Origin: Cladopsammia gracilis | Taxonomy: Eukaryota; Cnidaria; Anthozoa; Scleractinia; Dendrophylliidae | DNA: 64,000 nucleotides | Assembly: GCA_022457155.1 (NCBI GenBank) | Contig: JAJGOT010000039.1 | Location: 2,435,021 to 2,499,020 of the forward strand | Direction of reading: 5' to 3' | Part shown: in pieces, positions 46,496-56,683 of the stretch | Layout of the letters: every line of letters begins with the position of its first letter | Numbering within the stretch: position 1 is the stretch's first letter | Translations under genes and position numbers: made by a program | Notes under the pieces: model-generated | What the model was told of the DNA's origin: nothing | The model's database searches: none | What the model saw: only the letters and a program-made list of their open reading frames with translations

Positions 46496-48154
46496 TTTAA
46501 GGTGGCTCGACTGGGTTTTTGAGCGACGATACCGTTTAGCTTTGAGAAACGTGTGTACCACCACAAACGATCCAACGGAAAATCGATTGCCACAGCTGTA
46601 CTAGAGAAAGATTAAAGTTTCAGATGAGGTTAGTTTTATGGAAATCGGAGTTGCCAAAGCAACGTTATGACGTCACTTCCGGTTTTACATAATACCGAAT
46701 TACTTGCCATCAAGAGATAATTTTGGAAAACGCCCTCTGGATCTTCGACCTGACGTACTTGTCCTTAGGTCTTCAAAATTTTGCAAATTTCTATGGAAGC
46801 GTTTTCGAGAAAATTTCGAGTGAAGTTTTAAGGTGTTAAAATACAACAAAAACAAAACAATTTTGAAATGTTATTAAAACTTATGTCTACAAGGCTTGAT
46901 GAAAAAAATTTTTGGTCTTACATGAAATTTTTACCATCCAAATACCTTAGGTGAAAATCTCAAGGAAATCGCTCCGTTTGGATTTCAGAAATATTACCTT
47001 GAATATGAACTGGCCTGGAGTGTTATTTCGCTTTTACATCAAAAATTGACCCTACATTTATTAAAATTGTCATGAATTAAAAAGCGAATGATGAATTTTT
47101 TTAAAACTTAGTCCTCATGAAGATTAATTAATGTTTAATACAATCTCCAAGTTTCAAATTCATTGAAACATTCTAAGGCTGTAAATTTTTAGCGCCAACT
47201 CAGGAAAATATTGAGCTGATTTTTGCGCTTGTGGCTTGTTGTTTCATTATGCATCTCCATTGTCTCAAATCGCCGTGGAATTGTAGCTTTCAGTACATCA
47301 TGAATTCATGTAACACTTAAAACAAAGCAATGAAGTGTTTATGAATTCATTATGTACTGAAATTTACAACTGCATGGCGATTCGAGACAATGGAGACACA
47401 TAATGAGATCAACAAATCACTTTCGTGAAAATCAGCTCAATATTTTCCTACGTTGAGGCTGTAAATTGACAGCCTTAGAACGCTTCAATGAATTTGAAAC
47501 TTGGCAGTTGTATTGAATATTAATTAATCTTTATGACGACTAAGTTTTAAAAAAATTCATCATTCGCTTTTTAATTCATGACAATTTTAATAAGTGTAGG
47601 GTCAATTTTTGATGTAAAAGCAAAATAACACTCCAGGCCAGTTCATATTCAAGGTAATATTTCTGAAATCCAAACGGAGCGATTTCCTTGAGATTTTCAC
47701 CTAATGTATTTGGATGGTATAAATTCATGTCAGACCAAAACATTATTTCATCAAGCCCTGTAGACATAAGTTTTAATAACATTTCAAAATTGTTTTGTTT
47801 TTGTTGTATTTTAACACCTTAAAAATTCACTCGAAATTTTCTCGAAAACGCTTCCATAGAAATCTGTAAAATTTTGTAGACCTAAGGACAAGTACGTCAG
47901 GTCGAAGATCCAGAGAGCGTTTTCCAAAATTATCTCTTGATGACAAGTAATTCGGTATTATGTAAAACCGGACGTGACGTCATAACGTTGCTTTGGCAAC
48001 TCCGATTTCTATAAAACTAATCTCATCTGAAACTTTAATCTTTCTCTAGTACAGCGGTGGCAATCAATTTTCCGTTGGATCGTTTGTGGTGGTACACAAG
48101 TTTCTCAAAGCTAAACGGTATCGTCGCTCAAAAACCCAGTCGAGCCACCTTAAA
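46496..48154. mobile_element. 1.66 kb fold-back element at a TTAA target
   Basis: The two halves are reverse complements along their whole length, centred near 47320. The tips read TTTAAGGTGGCTCGACTGGG and its complement. TTAA at both tips could be the target duplication, as for piggyBac-type MITEs. It is inserted just after the copy 1 duplication unit. Non-coding. Confidence 0.85.
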
Positions 48155-48659
48155 GTCTGTTCGGAAAATATGGTTGACACTTAATATCTTCGGCTAGATT
48201 GATTGGACCAGATTGAAATTTTCCCTAAATGTTAATCTCGACGTCTTCTTCTGTCAAGATCAAAATTTTGTAATTAAGCAAATCGGCGATATGCGAGCGA
48301 ATTCTCCCAGTTCTTCGTATAGTTAAATAAACTAGCTTTTCAAATGGAGGTTGAGCATATTTAACCTTCTACGTTTGGAATGATTATCCTCGAGTTTTAA
48401 AATTACAGTTATAGATAATCGAAGGTTAAATTTTGGATTTAAAAATGACCTTTGTCCCCACAATTTTTTTTTAAGGAACAATGGACGATCATTCTAAACT
48501 TGAAGGGCTGGAAATAATTTATCTGCATCAGGAAAGCGTTTTTATTTTATGTTTTCTCTCAAACCCATTGGCAATTCGTCAAATATTTGCTATTTTAAGA
48601 AAAATGACCACGTGACATGTCACGTGACTTATGGGAAAGGTTATTATACTTAAAATGAT
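48155..48659. other. Spacer between fold-back element and orphan exon
   Basis: AT-rich, no gene or repeat recognised. Confidence 0.4.
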
Positions 48660-48796
48660 AAGAACGATAAGACCTTTCCTTTGCTTCGACTGCGTGCTTG
48701 ATCACCCTATTTGCAATCACTGTTTAATACGACGTTCAAAAATAAATTTTCGCGTTTTCTTTGACCTGTTGTTCTCATTGACAGTTTTTTTTACAG

Positions 48797-48859
48797 GGCT
48801 CAACCGAACTGCATATCCAACGGGAAGAATTCTGCGAGATGGCAAAAAGAAACTGCTGA
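48797..48859 (+). pseudogene. Orphan exon 3 of secreted-peptide gene
   Basis: Preceded by a polypyrimidine tract and ACAG. It encodes GSTELHIQREEFCEMAKRNC and TGA, one residue different from exon 3 of copy B. No exon 1 or 2 of its own is seen between 45890 and 48796. It may serve as an alternative last exon of copy B or be a dead partial duplicate. Confidence 0.6.
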
Positions 48860-49814
48860 ACTGAGATACAATACACCTCAGATCAAGACACGCAACGGCT
48901 ACGAGAATAAAAAATAACAGCCTAAATAAACTATTGTCTGTTATAAATTAATTGTGATTGTTGAAGACAATATCGGCAAGTAGTAAATTAATGAATTGTA
49001 ATTTCGTTATATCCAGGGTATTTTGTTAAAATGTAATTCAATTAAAAAACCCTCAAATTAAGCCTTTGACTGTGCACGTTTCACTTTACATTAATAGCCA
49101 CTTCCTATTTGGTAAATATTTTTTCAAACTGTAATACGAAAAGCAAAAACTTGCACCCCATCTTTAAGTAATTTGCAATTGATTAACTTACAATACATTT
49201 TTCCAGGTTAAGAGAAAAATTCTCATGTAACTTTAATCCCATATCCACCCCTTATACTGTTGATTTTTTTTTGTGCTAAAACTGTTTTTCATGATGAGAA
49301 AAAATATATTGTAGTGGAATGAGAGGTGATAATTTCTGGTATCAGTAAAAGCCTGGGGAAAAAGTCTTTTGAAAATGTCAAGCTTGTGTGTTCCAGCTAC
49401 TTTTGTCACTAATTGTAACCTGATAAAAACGAGAGGAAACAAACGGTTACATGATAGGCTAATAAACAAGTAACGGTTGGATGTTAAAATTTTTTAATCA
49501 GTTCATTGCTGATACTGATCTGCACAAGTATCCAGCTACATTTTGCTACTGTTTGTTCAAGTGGTCCTTTCAGTGTTACAGCAGCTGGTAGATGACTCAT
49601 TGGAATCAGCCATATTTGCTACCAACAGAGATGGAATTCATGAAAAGCATAATTTGAGTTGGAAACCGCTGATTAGTTGCCCCCGTAGATTCTCTCTTTT
49701 GTTTATCAGTGGTCACATAGACTGTTATCCCCCTGTTTCAATGAATATTTCAAATTTACATCCTCTGTTCATTCCTATTAAACGAGGCAATCATGCAATA
49801 GAAATCTTTATGTA
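48860..49814. repeat. 3' flank of orphan exon (duplication copy 2)
   Basis: 48860-49440 matches the 3' flank of copy B exon 3. From 49440 on nothing is recognised; an open frame at 49543-49815 has no clear domain. Confidence 0.6.
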
Positions 49815-50210
49815 ACCTCAGTTAATACCACCCAATATGGCTTAAGTTCCCTAAAATTCACTGGTCCTCGCCCTTGGAATTCCTTGCCTACAAATATAAC
49901 TAATTCAAATTCTTTAAGAATATTTCGTAAAACCCTGAAGAACTCCATGCTTAATTGTTATTAGCGCATGAAGAAATACTTTTTATAAAAAAAATCTATT
50001 CTTAATTGTCTGTAACTGTATTTTATTGTAGGGGTCATCCACTAGATTAGCCTTTGCAATTTGGATGATCCCAACTCACTCTCTATTTTTTGTTACATTT
50101 TTCTTTTATTCCTTAGCTGTACTTGTGTTTAGTTGCCTATGTTAATTTCACCTATATGTCATGTAAAACTGAGCTGAGTTGAATAAATCGTCTTGTCTTG
50201 TCTTGACATT
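49815..50210 (+). mobile_element. CR1/L2-type LINE 3' end
   Basis: A short frame reads QYGLSSLKFTGPRPWNSLP and later SLRIFRKTLKNSML, the terminal ORF2 signature, then a stop and about 240 bp of 3' UTR ending in a short (TCTTG)n tail. It is a 5'-truncated insertion with no catalytic part. Confidence 0.7.
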
Positions 50211-50472
50211 AATACTGTGAGGGTGAGCCGTCAAATTGGTCAGCGGTAACACAAACTAAACGCCTTCGCGACGTTTTTGCTTGTGTAAAATTATCAAAGT
50301 GTCACCTGGAAGCTGATATTTCTATAAAATTCTACCAAATTTTACTCATTGTCTAAAATTCCGGAGATTTTCCAAAATTCATTTCAGTGTCGAAATATTC
50401 TCAAAAATTTTCCGGAATTTTGTATCTAAGCCTAAAAGAAGGTATTTCATAACTCTTTTAAATTCAACTCAA

Positions 50473-50563
50473 CAGACGAGCGGGTCAGACGAGCGGGTCA
50501 GACGAGCGGGTCAGACGAGCGGGTCAGACGAGCGGGTCAGACGAGCGGGTCAGACGAGTGGGT
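50473..50563. repeat. 13-bp minisatellite CAGACGAGCGGGT x7
   Basis: Seven perfect or near-perfect head-to-tail units without spacers. Confidence 0.95.
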
Positions 50564-51247
50564 CAGTCGCGTGCGAGCTAATAACGAAAACAATCTCGGC
50601 GAGACTGGAGCAAGAGAACGAGCCGAGGGAAAACTGGACCCCTCTGGGCTCGCATTACGGTTCTTCGATCGCAAGAAGATGAATCGAAGAAGGAGTTAAA
50701 ATACACCATACGAATTTGGATTTGAAAACAAATAAAACAAAACAAGCCTAAACAAAAACAACTTTTATGGACGAACAGAAGGACAGCAAAAAGTCGAACG
50801 AAAACGGAAAAGTTTGGTGACAATGAAATTTGGAATTTGAAATAAGCAGTTGTTCCTAAACATTAAAATTCATAAACATACATTTTAGTGAGCTCACTAA
50901 AAACTTATTAATGTCTTGTCTGCTCAGAAGGTCTGTCATTCTCGTCAGGGGCACAGTGAACAGACCCGGTAGAGAGATTAATTTATAGAAAAGACACTCC
51001 CGAAGTAATAAATATGCGCACGAGAGACAGGTAAACTTATGATAAAATTGACAACTTATTTGCCAAATAAATTCGGTAAACTCTCTACCACACGTTTCAA
51101 ACCGTGGTACCTCAGCTGGCCCTACGTTCCTGAGCTGATCAATCTATGTACATGTAAAAAACTATAATAACGGTAAAACCACAACGACAAACCAATGAAG
51201 ACAGAGTACCGGATCTATCGTAGACCTGGATCAGTAAATATCTTGAA
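50564..51247. other. Host DNA, no gene seen
   Basis: The open frame at 50578-50823 has no recognised domain. Nothing else is supported. Confidence 0.4.
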
Positions 51248-51392
51248 ATAGTAAAGGTAAAAATGGCAAACTGATCCTTATGGCAAGAAGAAAAGATAGA
51301 GACAGAAGTGAAATAAAAAAACCAAAACAACTGTTTGTTTTTTATTTCACTTCTGTCTCTATCTTTTCTCCTTGCCGTTTTTACCTTTACTA
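51248..51392. repeat. Long hairpin with AAAGATAGAGACAGAAGTG arms
   Basis: AAAGATAGAGACAGAAGTG at the left pairs with its exact complement at the right, extended by GTAAAGGTAAAAA against TTTTTACCTTTAC. Total about 145 bp with one internal mismatch region. It may be a MITE or a small-RNA source. Confidence 0.7.
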
Positions 51393-52520
51393 TGTACATG
51401 CAGTTTGTTTATTCGGTAAAACTAGTCTTTTACCTCAGAGTGTCCAGGCATTGAAGATGATTTGAGCTCTCTCTTTTGACTGATGTCGTGATTCAGTGGG
51501 GGAAAAAACTGTTCTTTCCCCCCCAAAAAAAACTACTTCTATATTTAGTTAATTTTATTTCACCTACTTTTTTTTATGAATCATCAACTTCACTTCAAAT
51601 CATCTAGGCCTACTCTGGGACCTTAAGTCGCCGTAACTTTAGGCGACTTTAAGCGATTTAAGGCGACTTAAGGAAAAATTAGTTTAAAATATTGGCGACT
51701 TAAAGCGACTTTAGGCGACTTAAGGCGACTTAAGGCGATTTAAGGCGACTTAAGGCAACTTAAGGCAACTTAAGGTGACTGAAGGCAACTTCAGGCAACA
51801 TAAAAGTGTTTCTAAAAAGTGATGAAACAAAAGTTATTGACAGTCTCTTCATCACTATACCTAAATACCAAGCCACTGGTCTCTGGAGAGAAATATGAGA
51901 CAGGATTCAAGCCAGGTCCGATTAAGTCAGGACTTAAGTCAGTTTGCGACCAAGGACTCCAGTTCAGGTTAGGCATAGAGTTGGGTTAGGGCTACAGCTT
52001 GAGTCCTGACATGAATCCTGGCATTCATGATAGTTTGTCTCATATTTCAATAAACAAAATTATCACAATCAGTTCACTTGGTCTCAGATAGACTTAAGTG
52101 ACCATAAATCTCCAGTTTCCAGATTTTAAAGCCCCTTTTAGCTATGCTGAGATTCAAATTATTACAATAACAACAACAACATATAAATAATATGAATGCT
52201 AAATTGTATTATGAACATTAATTAGCCAAACAAGAGGCAGGAACAATATTACTTATCTAGAATGAGAAAAAATTCAGTTAGCTGCTTAAATGTTTTTAAG
52301 ATATTGCAATAAAAACAATAATCATACAAAAATATAAAGATCATATACACTGCCAAACAAAATCTTGGAAAAAAATCCAACTTTTTCACTTAAAAATGGA
52401 TACCTGATCTGAATCAAACTAACATACATTTTCCTTGACTTATTTATGCAACAATGAACAAAGGCATCGAATTAGTTAATTAAAAATCACTTCTCGATTT
52501 CACATATTACATAAATTTGG

Positions 52521-53014
52521 TTAATTTATCTGCCACTTTTGTGGCAGTTGCACAGTCAATTTTGGCTCGAAAGCTTGGCAAACGACATCCAAAACTGTTT
52601 GGTCAGGCACCCAGCCAATTTGTTGTTCTCCTGCCTTAGTCCAATAGAATATTCCAATATCATATTCGGTACCGTAAGCGAGGGTCCTTCTCAATAGCGC
52701 ATCTTTCCCATTTTCTCCAACTATTTGTCCGGCTCCTGAAAACTTGGATGTTCCACTGACAGGGAACCGAACCCTCGTAGGAGACCTTCTAGCAGGGTTG
52801 ATTAGTTCTGCTTCTAGGCCCGAAATGCTCTCACACTTTTCCACCTGGCAACATTTTAATTTAACCTGTCAAAACAAAACTAAATAGTGTTACTGATGAG
52901 GCTGTTGACAGATTTACCGGTGTAGAAGTTAATTATTACCTCAAAAATTTCCAGAAAATAATGGATCACAAACGAATGCACAGCGTTGACAATATTTACA
53001 TTGGCATCCGCCAT
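52521..53014 (-). CDS. Two-exon gene carried by the transposon, copy 1
   Basis: Exon A, 53014-52940, starts MADANVNIVNAVHSFVIHYF in an AAAATGGCGG context. A 74-bp intron with GTAATA and TTTTGACAG ends follows. Exon B, 52865-52521, encodes 114 residues, including RVRFPVSGTSKFSGAGQIVG, RRTLAYGTEYDIGIFYW and QQIGWVPDQTVLDVV. The total is 139 residues. No domain is recognised. A short GC-rich promoter-like segment lies upstream. The copy at 61807-62300 differs by about one residue (Arg/Lys in NPARRSP), so the frame is conserved. Confidence 0.65.
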
Positions 53015-53874
53015 TTTGATTCTCCCAGAATTCCTTTCCAATCGTAGGTAGTTTCCATGCTTCGCGCGTTTCTTTTCCTCCCGCGCGCGACTAGCTCCCG
53101 CGCTCGCTTAACCAATAAATTTCAGAAATTTACATCTACCTTACCTTGAATTGAGTTGTCGAAATTAGTTTTCTTTTCGCAATACAAGCAGGAAGCCAGT
53201 CAATGGCTACAAGAACGATTTCAAAAATTCCAGGCCAGCTTGATTGGCAATCTACGCCACGAAGGTATTAAAAGCACGTGAGTGGTAGCCTAGAGGGAGC
53301 CACGAAGCCTAGTCAGGCTGTACTGTAAAGTGGGAATGTGTTTCAATTTCAACAACAGCAACACTTCAGCTTTGGCTTTGTTTGCCGAATCTGAACATGA
53401 GTGCGCGCGCGCCCGCGCGCGTGCCCGCGCGCGTGGGCATCCATGTTCTAAAAAGAAGTCACGTGGTAAAAACATGTGGCGGCCATGTTTGCTCGAGTGA
53501 GGCAAATTTTCCTGCTGGAAGCAGCTGCAAATCCTTTGCACATTCCTGCTTAATGGTTGATAACAAGAAATCCTTTTGACCTTTGTGACAGAGAGCCATC
53601 ATAGTAACATAATCAATGCAAATTTTGCAATCTTGAGCGTATAGGTTGGTTAAAAATTGTTTGCTTCATCAAACTGTCAAGAAGATGACATATACAAGTT
53701 GTAAAGAAGCTTCAAGTTTTCAAACGTTCAGTTACGATTGGTTGTAAATCGAATACTGTTGGATGGCTAGAACCCAGCTTAGAAGTTGTATGTGGGAGAA
53801 ATGGCCCATTTTTGGTTGCTCTTTCACGTTGGGTAAGAAAGCTTAAAAGCTTAAGTACATTTGAAAACAGTTAC

Positions 53875-53875
53875 A

Positions 53876-53906
<31 letters not shown>

Positions 53907-53942
53907 CATACATACATACATACATACATACATACATACATA
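53875..53942. repeat. (ACAT)n microsatellite, about 17 units
   Basis: Counterpart of the longer (TATG)n tract at 60816-60940 in the inverted copy. Confidence 0.95.
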
Positions 53943-54885
53943 AACTTTATTAAAGTGTCAAGGTATTTAGCTAAAAGCTAATTGTGGACACTATGAATAA
54001 TTAATATGTATACAATTGGTTAAGCTTATGATCTTTTCAAGCTTACTTGCTCAATGTAAAAGTGATAAGCAATAATTGGGCTTAACCCCAAAATACTTTT
54101 CAAATTATTGTGATCTTAGTGATCCAAAACAGCTCTCACTGTTGTTATAATACCCTGAAGGTGAAGGAATGCCTGCACCATTACAGTATATCAGTATTGA
54201 CTGCTGATCAGCAGTGTTTCTTTTTTATGATGTTGCTCATATTAAATGTTGATTATAATATAAGTCACAACTTCATCCTTTCAGCAACACTTTGTCCATA
54301 AAATATAAGTAAACCTATAGAAATAGCTGTCAATGTTTTGAAGATGAATGAGTGTACCCTCCTTGGGGATGGACCATTTTATTTTTAGGGGTGGGGGGTT
54401 GGACATTTTGTTTTAGCAAGCATATTTTTTTTACCATCTTGAGGCTGTGCAAGAATTTTTTTGTGATTTTTCCATACTTTTCTATACTTTATCTGTGCGT
54501 GAATTTTTTTTCTTGGTATTTGCCCCCCCCCCCCCCCACCCCTCAAAAATAAAATGGTTCATCCTTTATAGGGTTCAGCAAATATAATTGAAGCAACTAG
54601 GGCATGTTGCATGACTATTGAAGCATGGTGTTTTACTGCATGGAGTCATACCCTTGCAGTATATAATCATATATGGGAACTAAGGGAGATTTGGGGCAAT
54701 AAAATTATTATATATTCAAGAAATAGTAAAAGTGAAACCTTTTAGGGCAATTTTAAGGTATGCAGGCCTTTTTAAGCCTAACGACTTCAGCCTACCTTAA
54801 GCAACAAAGGGCGACTTTAGGCGACTTTAGGCGACTTAAGGCGACTTTAGGCGACTTAAGGCGACTTAAGGTCCCAGAGTAGGCC

Positions 54886-55497
54886 TCCCGTTGGTGCTCT
54901 TAGAGTAAAACGATAGGTGTCTTGGGATGCAGGTGGCCAGGATGGGAATGGATAGCAAATTGAAAAAAACTGGGCAAGTTTTTTCACGTTTATTGCCCTA
55001 TGTCTTGGAAAGCTCATTAAAACTCTGATTATGGTTTATTCTCTTTTCAAAAATTCACTGGATATATCCTCTTGGCATTCTATAAGCATTGTGTTTAACA
55101 AAGGTACTTAGTTTTAATTTGGGCTTGTTTTGATCCCAAAACATTAAAATCCCCGTGACATAGGCTCCTTTAAGTTGGAGCCTTAATTAAATTCGGACAA
55201 TGATCCTGTAAGCAACAACCGTTCAAAGCTTAACACTAAAACGGGGAGCGGAAGAGGCGAGAGGCAAGGGCAAAAATGGAGACCTTTTTAAAATGGAGAC
55301 TTTTGACGATAATTTGCAGTTTAACTTGAACGCTGAACGTGAGGCATCTTTTTTAGGGGTCGGAAATTGACTCATTTCCTGCGGTATATTATGTCTAATA
55401 CTACACTATTTGACGCTAATTCTTTTGGTATCTTTTGTTTGCTTTTGACTATTTTAACAATGACTATTTTTTTTGAAATCATTGATATTGAACTTAT
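54886..55497. other. Host DNA, no gene seen
   Basis: No supported feature. It contains words similar to 42060-42150 (CCCAAAACA, CCCGTGACATAG.CTCCTTTAA), another sign of duplication with the copy B intron. Confidence 0.4.
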
Positions 55498-55586
55498 GCG
55501 CGTGTTCTCAGCGGACTCGTGGGACGTTTGAAACGCTATCTTCAATAGCGTTTCAAACGTCCCACGAGTCCGCTGAGAACACGCGC
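55498..55586. repeat. Perfect 42-bp inverted repeat, 5-base loop
   Basis: The left arm GCGCGTGTTCTCAGCGGACT... pairs without a mismatch with the right arm ending ...AGTCCGCTGAGAACACGCGC. The loop is CTTCA. RNA from it would be one uninterrupted hairpin. It is not bounded by a recognisable MITE tip. Confidence 0.9.
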
Positions 55587-55839
55587 AACGGAAACCCTCA
55601 TGATTTAAACTCTCGATTTAGGGAAAGAAAAACTTGTATGATGAACAATTTATTCAGGAGACAGTTTTTTAATACAGCTGGCCACTTTTGCTCATTACTA
55701 TAGACTTTTGTTTTTCTCCCCATAGAGCTAAAAAGAATAAAAATAAAACTGAACTGACTCGCAAGTTCCAGTTGTATTATGCAATTTTCTATTGAATGAC
55801 TTCTAACTATATGCATTGATTGTTTTCCTTTTTCAACAC

Positions 55840-56683
55840 ACCAGTTTTCAAACGTACAATTCGAAATTCAATGTTTAAGACAGTTCTTTGTAATTCCTTT
55901 GAAATGAAGATATTGAGTCATCACTTGTCCATGACAAAATCCCCATAAAATTATCTTACAGATGAAAATTATACGATCGTTAAAAATGATAACATTTTCC
56001 AAGGATATTTGGTAACATTTGCTCCTTTGTCGTTCGTTATCACTTCAAAACCTACTATTGATGAAATTGTTTGTTTAAAAACTGCGTGTTTCTTTATCCT
56101 TCCTAACGATAAATAGTTCTGTTTTAAACTAAATTAGGAACTTTTTAAAAACTATAAACTCCTAAAAGCACTATTATCCTGAATTTCTTTAGTTAACTTT
56201 TATTCTAGCGTAATCCATTCATAAGCTCGCCATTTTCTGGCCTCGAGGAAAGAAATTTAAAGATGAAAAAACCCAGCTGAATGATAACCGTTCATTTGAT
56301 ATTGCCGTTTAGTTTTTAATGCTTTAAAAAAAATTCAAATTGCGGATTTTTTTTCAAAGAAAAAGGGGCGGTTGGGCGGGAAATTCTATCTTACTCAGTT
56401 TGATCCGGCATCACCAATTTCCGTCACGTTATCTTAATTATACAATTACGGTAATGTAAATAGCAGTTTAAGCAAACATTACTAATGCTATAATTGAGAT
56501 AAACCGGAAAGGGTATTATTGCTTTTCTGTGATCAAGCCGAAAAAACTATTTCCTGTTTCATTAGCGTACCCTATTTTAAAAGGATGATCAGCGCTCAGT
56601 AAAATTCACAGCATTTTAGTCATTACTGACACACGACTAAACAACGTTTAATCTGTTCTCGTTGCAATTCGTGAAGATTGAGA
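55840..56683 (+). promoter_or_regulatory. Duplicated 5' flank of secreted-peptide gene copy C
   Basis: Related to 41230-41643 and inverted 3690-3930. The last 200 bp (ACCGGAAAGGGTATT, GTTTCATTAGCGTACC, CAGCGCTCA) are the most alike and probably hold the promoter. The copy A side (1771-1930) shares GTTTCATTGGCGTACC. Confidence 0.55.

Larger units (their letters stand above)
51607..54885 (-). mobile_element. 3.3 kb transposon with GGCGACTTAAG ends, copy 1
   Basis: Starts GGCCTACTCTGGGACC and ends with the complement. Each end continues into tandem copies of a 10-11 bp unit, TTAAGGCGAC. An inverted copy at 59840-63204 is nearly identical along its length. It carries a two-exon gene, a GC-rich CpG-like stretch and an ATAC microsatellite. 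No transposase is recognised, and no clear target duplication is seen. The type is unknown. Confidence 0.8.

Noticed and set aside
46861..47782. Short frames such as 47576-47782
   Set aside because: They lie inside the palindromic fold-back element and are mirrored on both arms.
50473..50563. CRISPR-like array
   Set aside because: Units are directly adjacent with no spacers, and the context is eukaryotic. It is a minisatellite.
53290..53541. 83-codon frame, conserved at 61280-61531
   Set aside because: It is the same in both copies only because the transposon is duplicated. It runs through a CGCG repeat (Arg-Ala) and has no domain.
54352..54552. Hydrophobic 66-codon frame, also at 60168-60404
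   Set aside because: It crosses a homopolymer C tract in the transposon, with no start context or supporting domain.
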